The notes beneath the pieces are model-generated. The model ran no database searches. It was not told where the DNA came from and saw only the letters and a program-made list of their open reading frames with translations. A DNA stretch of 33,134 nt, from assembly GCF_000282615.1 (NCBI RefSeq), contig NZ_AKIY01000264.1, positions 1-33,134 of the forward strand, written 5' to 3'. This stretch comes from Bradyrhizobium sp. YR681 (lineage in GTDB: Bacteria; Pseudomonadota; Alphaproteobacteria; Rhizobiales; Xanthobacteraceae). Below, one piece after another: positions 23,442-32,129 of the stretch (positions are counted from its first letter, which is position 1; the number at the start of each line of letters is the position of its first letter). Both the position numbers and the translations under genes were made by a program.

Positions 23442-23705
23442 TCAGGGCCGCACGCGCGAAAAGCAGTTGAAGGCCCCCACGATGGCCGGTGATGCCACGG
23501 TGAATTGATCGCCGGTTGGCGGGTACACCTTGTCGAGTTCTGCCTGTCCGCGCTGAGCGCCAAACTGCTGACAATCAGCCTTGGTCGGGAACTCTGCGCT
23601 CTCCACTTCAAATGTCCTGTAGCGCTTCGCATCGGGCGCATCGCCGGTCGGAATTGGCGTGATGACCAGATACCAGATGGTGGTTGCGAGAAGCAAAAGG
23701 TTCAT
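23442..23705 (-). CDS. Small phage membrane or secreted protein
   Basis: The 87-residue product has an N-terminal hydrophobic segment to about residue 18 and a polar part with two cysteines. It is not recognised. The start has AGGAGG 5 bases before the ATG, and the tailspike-like gene ends 9 bases upstream, so it is the next gene of that operon. Its stop directly adjoins the stop of the acyltransferase on the opposite strand. Confidence 0.65.
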   Translation of the reverse strand: MNLLLLATTIWYLVITPIPTGDAPDAKRYRTFEVESAEFPTKADCQQFGAQRGQAELDKVYPPTGDQFTVASPAIVGAFNCFSRVRP

Positions 23706-23714
23706 GTTGTCCTC

Positions 23715-25547
23715 CTAGAACGTGACGGCGTTGGGGGTGAATTTTACCTGCTGAACGATGTTGGTGTTGTAGCTGACGCCGCCGGCCATGCCGTTGCTCA
23801 CGATGTTGGTGCAGGACGCGCCGGGGATCATCTCCATCACGATATTCCCGGACGTGTTGGTGCCGTTGAGCTGAACTTGCCCCGTGCACGTGACGGTCCC
23901 GCTACCAAAATTGACATTGCTGATTTTGACCATCGTGGCGGCAAGCGAACCGCCTTGGCTGTCGACCACAATCCCGGCCGGGATCTGTTCTCCATGGCCG
24001 TTCCTGATCTGCACCAGGCCGCCGTTGACGAGAAACGCCGCCTGTGCAGCCAGCGGCGCAGTCGAAGGCCCGCCGACTGCAAACTTGTTGATGTCAAAGA
24101 CGACGCCGGTCACGTTCATACCGCTCGCGGTCGTGTCGCCGATGCGGATGCCGTAGTTGGAGCCGTTGAAACCGCATTCGATGTCTTCGATGGTGACGTA
24201 CGAGGCCCCGCCGTAGCCCTTCTGATAGAAGAAACAACCTCGATTGCCGGCCTGGATTTGAATGTGCGTCGCGCCGCCGGAGTGCTGCGTGTTGTTGCTG
24301 TGCACCATGGCGATGTTGGCGTTCGCCGCCTGGGTGCGGTTGGCGATCAGCCCCATCGCCTCGATGCGCGCGTCGAAGCATGCAAAGTGTGTGTTGGGGT
24401 CGCACAGCTCCACAAAATGTGTCGCCGCGAAGAACGTGCCGCACATGCCGAGGATGGATGCGTAGTTTCCAGCGCCCATGAAGTTGACGCCCTGCGGCAC
24501 CACGAGCGAAACGTTGGTGGGGCCGCAGATGTTCGAGGCGCCTTTGGGCTGGTACACGCGCCCGCCCCAATAACCGGTCACGCCGCCAACCGCGGGGTTG
24601 GTGGAATAGTTCGCGAAAAACAGCGACGACTGGATGCTGGCAAAGTCGTCCGTCGTGCCGTCAATTTTAGCGCCAAACTGCTTCGTGTTCGGCATGCCGC
24701 CGCTGTCAACGACGAACTGCCACGGGTTCGGGCTTGAGGCGCTGTCGTTGAACGACGCCTTCGCCGTGACGATCGCGTTGACCGTGCACGTGAAGCCGCT
24801 TCCGGTGCCGCCGATCGAGGCCGGCGAGGCGCTGAGGACGTCACCAACCTTGTACTTGTTGCCGGGCGAATACGTCACGTCGACGGCCGTCACCGCGCCG
24901 CCCGCGATCGTGAAAACACCGTACGCCAGAACGCCGCTGCCGCCCGTCAGCGGGACGCCGAAATAGGTGCCGTTGGTGTACGCGCTGCCGCCCGCGATCG
25001 TGCAAGGTGCACTGGCAAGGTTCTGATCGATGAAGGACGTTCCAACGGCCTGCTTCTGGAACGTCGCGCCGCCGCCATCACCGGCCGTGGCGTATCCCTG
25101 CGTCATGATGACGGAAAACGCCGACAGATCCAGCGTCGCGGCAATAGTGCGCGATGGCAGCACGGGATTGAGGCCGCACTGCCAGCCGGTACCGCTTACC
25201 CATTTGGTGACCTGGTAGGACAGCGTGCAAGCGGTCAGCGCAACATCCGACGTCGTCGATCCGTTCAGCGAGGCCTTGAAGGTGTTGGCCGCGCCCGTCG
25301 CGAGCTTGGCGTTGGTGACGTTGCCGTCGAGGATCTTGGAGGTCGTGACCTTGTTCGCCCCGATCGCGGTAACGCCGGCCGCATCGTTGGTGACGTCGCC
25401 GGACAGCGATTTGGGCGCAACGTTCCCGTCGCTCTGGCCAATCATGATCTGGCCAGAGGACATCGTGCCTCCGGTGTCCTGCGCGGAGGCCAGCGAAGAG
25501 ACAAGCGCGAGCGCGAGCGCGCCCGCAAGCAGCTTGCGGATCAGCAT
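23715..25547 (-). CDS. Beta-helix tailspike-like protein with signal peptide
   Basis: This 610-residue protein has repeated short beta turns with many Gly, Asn and Ser, and segments such as KQFGAKIDGTTDDFASIQ, the usual entry of a right-handed beta-helix tailspike or pectate-lyase-like fold. Such proteins bind or degrade host surface glycans. Unusually, the N-terminus is a typical Sec signal peptide (MLIRKLL, hydrophobic core, ASA-Q near residue 23). Phage tail proteins normally lack one. The gene lies between a 179-residue unknown gene and a small gene in the same operon. Confidence 0.75.
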   Translation of the reverse strand: MLIRKLLAGALALALVSSLASAQDTGGTMSSGQIMIGQSDGNVAPKSLSGDVTNDAAGVTAIGANKVTTSKILDGNVTNAKLATGAANTFKASLNGSTTSDVALTACTLSYQVTKWVSGTGWQCGLNPVLPSRTIAATLDLSAFSVIMTQGYATAGDGGGATFQKQAVGTSFIDQNLASAPCTIAGGSAYTNGTYFGVPLTGGSGVLAYGVFTIAGGAVTAVDVTYSPGNKYKVGDVLSASPASIGGTGSGFTCTVNAIVTAKASFNDSASSPNPWQFVVDSGGMPNTKQFGAKIDGTTDDFASIQSSLFFANYSTNPAVGGVTGYWGGRVYQPKGASNICGPTNVSLVVPQGVNFMGAGNYASILGMCGTFFAATHFVELCDPNTHFACFDARIEAMGLIANRTQAANANIAMVHSNNTQHSGGATHIQIQAGNRGCFFYQKGYGGASYVTIEDIECGFNGSNYGIRIGDTTASGMNVTGVVFDINKFAVGGPSTAPLAAQAAFLVNGGLVQIRNGHGEQIPAGIVVDSQGGSLAATMVKISNVNFGSGTVTCTGQVQLNGTNTSGNIVMEMIPGASCTNIVSNGMAGGVSYNTNIVQQVKFTPNAVTF

Positions 25548-25596
25548 CGGGATGAGACCTTGTTTTAGGGTCGTTGCGTGAAGGGGCAGCTTGCGA

Positions 25597-26136
25597 TCAG
25601 TACGCGCCGGTCCCGTCCGGCAATGGCGTCAGGATGATCGAACCTGCGTTGGCCATGATCTTGTAGACGTGGTCCACGATCGCGAGCTGGGTCTGGCCAG
25701 CGCCTGGCACGACCGAAATGTTGTTGGCTGCCGCATCGCCCTTGCCATCGACGATGCGCAAGGGGTTGGTGCGCTGGGCCCAGTTCACGTTGATGGTGAA
25801 CGGCGCGCCCACGCCCTGCTTGACGATCAGCACGTCATCAGTCGGCAACGCAATGTAGGGCGAGGAAAGCCCCGGCGAGCCGTCGAGGACCTTGATGATC
25901 TTCTGCTGCGACAGGGCGCTGAGCGGGATCAGGTAGAACACGCCCGTCCCTGCATCCCACACCAGCGTGTAGGTCTGGAGCGGATTTGGCACATTCACCG
26001 ACAGCGGGAGCGCGGCGAAGTTCAGCGAGACGGTCCATACCCCGCTCCGCTTGGCAATCGCGATGACGCCGCTTCCCTTCACCTGCGCCGGGAACGGAGC
26101 GGAGGTGCCGACGCGGATGCTGGCGGGCTGGCTCAT
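25597..26136 (-). CDS. Phage protein of unknown function
   Basis: The 179-residue product is rich in beta-type segments with no signal peptide. It starts MSQPASIRVGT at an ATG whose four bases overlap the stop of the 239-residue gene upstream (ATGA). The frame runs further upstream to 26706 but only as the antiparallel shadow of that gene. It is probably a virion or baseplate component by position. Confidence 0.7.
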   Translation of the reverse strand: MSQPASIRVGTSAPFPAQVKGSGVIAIAKRSGVWTVSLNFAALPLSVNVPNPLQTYTLVWDAGTGVFYLIPLSALSQQKIIKVLDGSPGLSSPYIALPTDDVLIVKQGVGAPFTINVNWAQRTNPLRIVDGKGDAAANNISVVPGAGQTQLAIVDHVYKIMANAGSIILTPLPDGTGAY

Positions 26137-26852
26137 GGCAGACCATAGGGGTTGGAGGACGGCTGCGATGGGATCGGCTGGAGGTTCACTCCACCGTAGA
26201 GAATGGGCAGCCTGCCGATGAAAAGCTGCCGGCTGTCGTAGCCGTCGAACGCCGTCATGCCGACGCCGTAGGTGCGATGGCGAAGCTTGGCCATGGTCGC
26301 AGCGGGAATCCGCACCGCGACCCTGCCGACGTCGACGACGGACAGCCCGTTGCCGAGCTGGGCCGAGATCAGCGGCGCCTCGCAATCGTCCGACCCGACC
26401 ACAACGGACGGCCCAAAGCCGCCGCCATAGCCCTCGTGATGATGCGCGCCCCTGATCTCGAGCTCGAAGGCGCACCCGATCTGCGCGACCAGGGCGCCGG
26501 TTGCCGGCGCATAGGACGTCACGTAGCCGGTCATGGTGTTGAGGCCGGTCGCAGCATCGGCGATCGTGACCGGATCGCCCGCCAGAATTCCAAGGCCAAG
26601 CCCGACCGTGCAGGCGATCGCCTGCATCTCGTTGCCGATCGGATAGTCCTTGATGGTCAGGGCCGTTGCCGATGCCGTCACGATCGCGCCCGACGTCACC
26701 ACCCATGCTGCGGCCGTGAAGTCGCCGGGCCCGGCGAGCGTCCGTCCCGAGACGTCGATGTATTCCCCCGTGTCGTCATCGAACAGCGAGAGCGTCGGGA
26801 TGAAATCCTCGCGGTTGCTCTGCTGCGGAAAGAGCACGGGGTTGAGATACAT
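26133..26852 (-). CDS. Phage protein of unknown function
   Basis: The 239-residue product begins MYLNPVLFPQQ at an ATG with GGGAAGC upstream. It is beta-rich, with a SLFDDDTGEYIDVSG segment near the start and an AFELEIRG stretch, and no signal peptide. I do not recognise the family. The 179-residue gene is coupled to its stop by a four-base overlap. The collar gene ends 16 bases upstream. Confidence 0.7.
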   Translation of the reverse strand: MYLNPVLFPQQSNREDFIPTLSLFDDDTGEYIDVSGRTLAGPGDFTAAAWVVTSGAIVTASATALTIKDYPIGNEMQAIACTVGLGLGILAGDPVTIADAATGLNTMTGYVTSYAPATGALVAQIGCAFELEIRGAHHHEGYGGGFGPSVVVGSDDCEAPLISAQLGNGLSVVDVGRVAVRIPAATMAKLRHRTYGVGMTAFDGYDSRQLFIGRLPILYGGVNLQPIPSQPSSNPYGLP

Positions 26853-26868
26853 CGCTGCTTCCCGCCCT

Positions 26869-27891
26869 TCAGAGCTTGAGGTAGATCGTGGCGAGCATGG
26901 TTGGCTGCACCGTGCGATGCGCCGCACCTGATGTATTGCTCGACGTCACGCTGATGGCGTTGGTCCCCGACATCTGCATGAGGTTGGTCTTGTTGAGGTT
27001 CAGCCCGTTTGAGGCAGCACCTACCCCGGGGAGACCGTCAACGACCGCGAACCCCGTGTTCGGGCCTGTCACCGTGATGACATTGTTGCCCGTGGAGGTA
27101 ATCGAGGGAAGCTGCGCCGCGGTCAGCGTCAGGCTTTCCGCGCCGCCGGCTGCGCCCAGGATCGTTGCGGTTGTTCCGAAATAGCTCGCCGTCAACCGCC
27201 CCGCGGCGCTGTTGCCCATGTCGTCGAGGAACGCCAGCGCACGCCCGCGCCAGTCGGGCACTGCCAGCTGCTTGCTGGCGTTGTAATCGTTGAGGCAGTT
27301 GCCCGACCGCGCCGGCGTCATGACGAGGTTCGCATCGGTGCTGCAGAGATAGACGAACAGCGCCTGCGTATCGGCGTTGGCGCGCTCGCTGGCTCCGCTC
27401 GCGCCGTTGCCGATCGTCAGCCCGTTGGCGCGGACAAAGCCCGACAACGGCCCCGTGCCATAACGCGCCTTCATGTCGCCGGTTGCCATGATCGCCGTCG
27501 GGTCGACCGTCGAGCCGCCGCCTCCGCCGCCCGACGATGGCCCCAGCACCTGCATGGTGGTGTCGACGATCGGGTTGCCGCTCGAATTGGTCAGGCGCAC
27601 ATGGATCAGCCCGTCGGCAATCCAGAACATCGGCAGCCGCCCCGACTGGTCGCAGGACAGCGGATTGGCAAGCTGCTGCGTCAGCGAGAAATCGGCATAG
27701 ACGTTCTGCTTGGAGCTCGGCGTGCCGGCTCGGAAGAACGTCGCTTGGCAGTTGGCGGCAACGGATCCGTCAGTGTCGAGCTGGATGGCCAGGGCAAGGG
27801 GGATGGTGCCGGCGGCGTGCGCGGGAGCGGCCAGAAGGGTGATTCCCAGCAGGGCTGAAACGGCGAACTTCTTGAGATATTTCAAGAACAT
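26869..27891 (-). CDS. Tail-collar-type fibre protein with signal peptide
   Basis: The 340-residue protein shows the phage tail-collar pattern: GDMKARYGTG, LTIGNGASGASERANADT and later DWRGRALAF. A Gly-rich linker (SSGGGGGGS) separates this from the N-terminal half. It has a clear Sec signal peptide: MFLKYLKK, a hydrophobic core, AHA-A near residue 27. This is unusual for a virion protein. Another member with the same oddity lies two genes downstream. Confidence 0.8.
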   Translation of the reverse strand: MFLKYLKKFAVSALLGITLLAAPAHAAGTIPLALAIQLDTDGSVAANCQATFFRAGTPSSKQNVYADFSLTQQLANPLSCDQSGRLPMFWIADGLIHVRLTNSSGNPIVDTTMQVLGPSSGGGGGGSTVDPTAIMATGDMKARYGTGPLSGFVRANGLTIGNGASGASERANADTQALFVYLCSTDANLVMTPARSGNCLNDYNASKQLAVPDWRGRALAFLDDMGNSAAGRLTASYFGTTATILGAAGGAESLTLTAAQLPSITSTGNNVITVTGPNTGFAVVDGLPGVGAASNGLNLNKTNLMQMSGTNAISVTSSNTSGAAHRTVQPTMLATIYLKL

Positions 27892-27951
27892 GGATTGATG
27901 CTCTCCACATGCGCGGTTGCCGGTATGGCGCGGCGCAGATAGGGTTTGGGC

Positions 27952-28380
27952 ATGACACCCTTCCGCAAACAGATTGAGCGCGAGGCAGCCCTTGATGTCC
28001 GGGTCGCCGCGATTGGCCTTGTCGTGTTCTTTGGCTGCATGGTCTTGCTGCCAAAGGCCTGGTTCTGGTTCTACTTCGTGCCGCTCGCCGGCTTCTGGGC
28101 GCGCTACCTGATCGTGCGCGATCGGCGCGATGAGGCCCTACTGGCCGCTGACGAAGTCAGTGACCCCAGGTTCGGCGCCCCGGGCGCTTACGCTTGCGAT
28201 GGCGGCATCTGCATTTCGGATGGAACGCATCATGTTCTGATTTCGCGTCAGGATGCGAAGCCCGCGCTGGACCTGCCCGACGTTGTCAGACGCAAGAAGC
28301 CGCGCGACCTCTCGCGCAACGCGCTCATCGACGACGCGATGGCCGCGCGCCGCGCCATAGACAAGCGCCGCCTTGATTAA
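27952..28380 (+). CDS. Possible small membrane protein, antisense to virion gene
   Basis: This 142-residue ORF runs opposite to the phage operon. Residues 17-35 and 38-52 are hydrophobic helices with aromatic residues, followed by a charged YLIVRDRRDEALL stretch, a natural-looking membrane protein. AGGG precedes the ATG. From about 28138 on it overlaps the end of the minus-strand 678-residue gene, so its C-terminal part may be only a shadow. The first 186 bases fill a gap that holds no minus gene. Confidence 0.45.
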   Translation: MTPFRKQIEREAALDVRVAAIGLVVFFGCMVLLPKAWFWFYFVPLAGFWARYLIVRDRRDEALLAADEVSDPRFGAPGAYACDGGICISDGTHHVLISRQDAKPALDLPDVVRRKKPRDLSRNALIDDAMAARRAIDKRRLD

Positions 28381-30174
28381 GGCCTGCGGATCGCCCTGAT
28401 AGCTCTCGTAGCCGCCGACGCCTCCGGCAAGCCCGAGCTCGACGAGTTGCCGCGCGGTCGTGGAGTTGCCCTGCACGGTATTCCGCGCCACATCCATCAA
28501 GCCCTCCACGCGAAGCCTTGCCTCGACTTCGCGCGCACGCTGAGGACCAAGCGCCACCTCCATCTCTTCACGCGCGCCCGGCGAGTTCGAGATCTTGTTG
28601 AGGATGGTCCGACGGTCTCCGCTCTGCTCGATGGTCTGCACCAGGCGCGAGACATAGCCGTCCTGAAAAAGCTGCCGCTCGACCGGCGACATCTGCGCCA
28701 ATTGGCGGCGCACATCTGGAGTGCGGAATTGCCGCGAGGCGCCGACGTAGTTCTGACCGGCCTCGATGGCATCATCGGCACCGAAGAATGCCGCAGCGCC
28801 ACGGCGGGCCGCGGCATATTCCGGGACACTTCGATCGAGCTTCTCGACGAGGCGCGCGCGCAGCTCCTGCGCATCGCGCGCAGCGCTGTTCTGCCCAGAA
28901 CGTTGCAGAGTGTTGATCTTGTCGTCGAGGTTGCGCTTGACGTGATCCCAGAACTCGAGGTTCGGCAGAATTTCGCGGCCCTGATCATCGGCCCGGCGCG
29001 TGTAGCGCGGCGTCAAGGACTCCTGGTCATGAAATTCGAACGGGCGCCGAACCGGCGTAAAGCCTTGCGCGGCCGAACGGTTGGCCCCCGTCATGGTCGC
29101 GCCGCGCGCCGCTTCCTGCACCACCGGCGCCTGCATCAGTTGCTCGAACCCCTCGTCCCACATCGATTGCGCGGCGGGCCGCGAATGCGCCCGCGCATAT
29201 GTTGCCCGATTGACGGTCCGCGCAATACTGTCAATCGCCTCTCGCTGAGCGGTTGCATCTGGATAATGGAACGATTGCTGGAGCCACTCGGCGAGCCGCG
29301 GCGCCTGACTTTCGAACCGATTGTCGATCAGGTGGTTGAGCGTTGACCGTGCCTCCGGCGAGGTGTTCGCCGCGCTCCGCGCCATCGCCCGCGTCACCTC
29401 GCCGCCCGTATCGATCAGGGCCGCAGGCTGGTTTGTTGCGCGCGCATCCTGCATCTCCTGCAAGGTCAGCCCGCGGTCACCATTGCGGATGTCGCGATCG
29501 AGCGCGGATGCGACGCGCCGCTCGGCTTCCGCCGCGGGATCCGAGAAGCCGCGAACCAGGTTGCGGATCGGCTCGACCACCTTCGAATTGATCAGCCGGC
29601 CAACGCCAGGCGCAACCCCGCCGATACCTGCGCCTACGGCTGCGGCAGTCAATGGATTGTCGCCGCGCACTGCCGCATCAGCGCCGCTGATCGCGGCGTT
29701 GCTCGCAGCACCTCGTGCCATCAGTTGCGGCATCGTCCGCCCGGTCAGGCCCAGCAGCTTCGCCCCCGTCGCCGTTGCAGCGGCAACCCCCGTCGAGGCC
29801 ACGCCGCCGGCGATCTCCGCCGCCGTATCCGCAACCGGATGCTCTTGCGCAAAGCCCTTGTCCTTGCCCTCCTGGATATCGAGGGCGTGCTGATAGCGCT
29901 CGCCAAAGGACTTTTCGGGAAGCTTCTCCATGCTGTCCGGCAGCAGCGGATCAATCACAGGCGCAAGCGCGGCGTTGGTCGCAGCATTCGCCTTGTTGAG
30001 CATGCCGCCGACGATCGGGATACCGCGCGCGGCCGCACGCGTGACGCCCTCGATCATCCCGGGCGCAGGCTTGCTCGATTCCAGATGCGACTTCAGCGCC
30101 TCGGTCGCATCCGCAATGCTGCCCGCCTGCACCTTGAAGCGACGGCCGTCCTGCTCGATCTGGAAGGTCGGCAT
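28138..30174 (-). CDS. Large phage virion or DNA-ejection-type protein
   Basis: The 678-residue protein opens with a short domain (PTFQIEQDGRRFKVQAG then a helix) that I recall from podophage virion proteins. A Gly/Ala-rich, partly hydrophobic region at about 90-200 could cross a membrane, and the rest is long and helical. This layout fits internal virion or ejection proteins that form a channel. The start has GGAG upstream and lies 2 bases after the stop of the next large gene. Family is inferred from layout and position. Confidence 0.7.
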   Translation of the reverse strand: MPTFQIEQDGRRFKVQAGSIADATEALKSHLESSKPAPGMIEGVTRAAARGIPIVGGMLNKANAATNAALAPVIDPLLPDSMEKLPEKSFGERYQHALDIQEGKDKGFAQEHPVADTAAEIAGGVASTGVAAATATGAKLLGLTGRTMPQLMARGAASNAAISGADAAVRGDNPLTAAAVGAGIGGVAPGVGRLINSKVVEPIRNLVRGFSDPAAEAERRVASALDRDIRNGDRGLTLQEMQDARATNQPAALIDTGGEVTRAMARSAANTSPEARSTLNHLIDNRFESQAPRLAEWLQQSFHYPDATAQREAIDSIARTVNRATYARAHSRPAAQSMWDEGFEQLMQAPVVQEAARGATMTGANRSAAQGFTPVRRPFEFHDQESLTPRYTRRADDQGREILPNLEFWDHVKRNLDDKINTLQRSGQNSAARDAQELRARLVEKLDRSVPEYAAARRGAAAFFGADDAIEAGQNYVGASRQFRTPDVRRQLAQMSPVERQLFQDGYVSRLVQTIEQSGDRRTILNKISNSPGAREEMEVALGPQRAREVEARLRVEGLMDVARNTVQGNSTTARQLVELGLAGGVGGYESYQGDPQALIKAALVYGAARGHRVVDERVAREVARLLASDNVGQVQRGLRILTRNQNMMRSIRNADAAIASVSARGAEPGVTDFVSGQ

Positions 30175-30176
30175 GC

Positions 30177-32126
30177 CTACTCCGTGATTTCCTGAATCCG
30201 GGCTTTCTTGCCGTTCGGCGCCGTCACGACGGTCCAGCCGTCCTTGCTGACCGTGCCGGCGCCCGCATCTGACTTCTTCCCATCCTCCGCACCGCCAAGC
30301 GCATGCAACGTCTCCGGCAGAAGCAGATCGCCGAAGTTTTTCAGCCCCGTCGCAGTCTCATACTGCTTCTGGAAACCGTGAAGCTGGCCGAGCGCCAGCT
30401 TCTTGTACTTGCCGACGAGCTCGGCGAGCTGCGCCGGGCTCGATGCGCGATCGAGATCCTTCTTGACCTCCTCGCGATCGGCGAGTGCGCCGGCCGAACC
30501 GACCACGGCTTTGACCACCTCATCGCCCACCAGCGCCTTGACGCCGTCGAAATTCGTCGGCGCCGTGCCGCCCGTATTTGCCGCCCAGTTCTGCTTGAAG
30601 CGATTGAGGAGGCGATTGTCTCCGTTCTTGAGGGCTTCTGCGGCCTCTGACAGCGTGCCGAGATGGTGAACCAGCACGTTGAACGAGCGGATCGTGTCGC
30701 CCTGCTTGCCGCTCGTGAAGCGCTGGATGGCGACCTGCTGGCCCTTGAACTGCTGCCATTTCTGCGGCCAGGTCGCAGGATCGCCGCCCGCCTCCTGCTC
30801 GAGCTGCGCCGCGCGCTGGCGGATGGCGCGGGATTCCGCGCCGCCCTGCATGCCCTTGCCAATGTTGGGCGGCAACTGGCCGGTCTGGCGGTAGCGCTCC
30901 GCGTCGGCATCGATCGAACCAGAGCTTTCCGCATTGGTAAGCGCCCGCAATTGTGCAGCAGCCGGGCCTTCGTACAGCACCTGGCCCGTGCGCGGATCGA
31001 GCAGAGAAGTGTTCGGGGTGGCCTGCACGGGCTTGATCGATTCCTCGATGCGGCTCGCCCAGTTGTTGAGCTCGGCCACCTGTCCGGCCGCGCGCGGGTT
31101 GGCGGCAAGCCGCGCAGCTTCGGCCCGCAGCGCCAGGATGGCGGCCTGCGGATCCGTAAAGCCCTTCGGGAGCGGCACCTGTGGGACGATCGGCTGGCCG
31201 GCCGGAGGAGCGGCTGCCGCGGCAGGCGGAGGTGCAGGTGCGGCAGGCGGAGGCGGCGCCATCGTAGCCGGCGGGGGTGCGCCAATTGGCACAGCCGGCG
31301 AGGCAGGCGCAGGGGCAGGCGCCGCAGGCGAAGCGGCGGGCGTCCCTGCGTTGGCCGACGGCGGCAACGCCCCGAAGGCGCCCGCCACGCGCTCGGATGG
31401 CGTCGCATCGGAGCCTGCGGCGGCGCTGGCGAGCGAGGGACGGCTGAGCGGCGCCGCGGCAGGTGCAGCACTGGCAGCGGGCGCAGCGCCCGCGGGGGCG
31501 TACTTCTGAAGCAGGCCTTCAGCGCGACGGACTTGTCCCGGCGTCATCGGCGCGTTCGGGTCGATACCCATCACGCTTGCGATCTTGGCGATCGTCTGGC
31601 CCGTGGTGGTGTCCTCGCTCGGCAAACGATCGGTCACCAGCGATGCGATCGTGCCGCTGCCGGCATCGCCGCGGACGCTGGGCGATACCGGCGTGCGCGC
31701 GGGCGCAGGCCCTGCGGCCGGCGGAGCGCCCGCACCAGGCGCGGCCGCGCTCGCACCGCCGCCCGAGAGCAGCGGCGACAGCCGCGAGGCGCTTTGCGCG
31801 TACATCGCGTCCGCCCCGTTCCACAGCGCGGAGGTGTCGCCCTTCTGCGCCAGCATCGCGACCGCGCGCGAGTAATCGACCGTCCCATCCTTGTTGAGCG
31901 GCAAGCCGCCCTGGAAGGTCTGGGCGATGTTCTCACGGATCTGTCCCTGCCGGATCGCCTGCTCGTTGAGCTGGCTCGACTGATCGTTCCGCTTCTCCTG
32001 CTGCTTGTTGAAAACGCCCTGGTAATAGGCGTTCGGCAAGCCGGCGACCTGGCCGAAAATGTCCGGTGTCGGCGGCGCGTAGTCGCGCGTGCTGGGAACC
32101 GCGACGGTTTGTTCGAAACTGACCAT
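30177..32126 (-). CDS. Large phage protein with Pro/Ala-rich linker
   Basis: The 649-residue protein has a helical N-terminus, a long Pro/Ala-rich low-complexity linker (about 130-310), then a helical C-terminal domain with FNVLVHHLGTLSEAAEAL and QLHGFQKQYETATG, a pattern seen in structural proteins of podophages. It is probably a virion component near the DNA-ejection proteins. It lies between the chaperone-tailed gene and the 678-residue gene with gaps of 2-3 bases. Confidence 0.7.
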   Translation of the reverse strand: MVSFEQTVAVPSTRDYAPPTPDIFGQVAGLPNAYYQGVFNKQQEKRNDQSSQLNEQAIRQGQIRENIAQTFQGGLPLNKDGTVDYSRAVAMLAQKGDTSALWNGADAMYAQSASRLSPLLSGGGASAAAPGAGAPPAAGPAPARTPVSPSVRGDAGSGTIASLVTDRLPSEDTTTGQTIAKIASVMGIDPNAPMTPGQVRRAEGLLQKYAPAGAAPAASAAPAAAPLSRPSLASAAAGSDATPSERVAGAFGALPPSANAGTPAASPAAPAPAPASPAVPIGAPPPATMAPPPPAAPAPPPAAAAAPPAGQPIVPQVPLPKGFTDPQAAILALRAEAARLAANPRAAGQVAELNNWASRIEESIKPVQATPNTSLLDPRTGQVLYEGPAAAQLRALTNAESSGSIDADAERYRQTGQLPPNIGKGMQGGAESRAIRQRAAQLEQEAGGDPATWPQKWQQFKGQQVAIQRFTSGKQGDTIRSFNVLVHHLGTLSEAAEALKNGDNRLLNRFKQNWAANTGGTAPTNFDGVKALVGDEVVKAVVGSAGALADREEVKKDLDRASSPAQLAELVGKYKKLALGQLHGFQKQYETATGLKNFGDLLLPETLHALGGAEDGKKSDAGAGTVSKDGWTVVTAPNGKKARIQEITE

Positions 32127-32129
32127 GCG

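Noticed and set aside
23505..24737. Plus-strand ORF of 410 codons
   Set aside because: Antisense to the tailspike-like gene and a small coupled gene; composition of a shadow frame.
25597..26706. 369-codon version of the 179-residue phage gene
   Set aside because: The upstream part is a frame shadow of the 239-residue gene; the ATGA overlap at 26133-26136 gives a natural start.
31100..31760. Pro/Ala-rich stretch as possible tandem DNA repeat or CRISPR-like array
   Set aside because: Irregular in unit and spacing; explained by a disordered linker in the 649-residue protein. No CRISPR repeats were seen anywhere.
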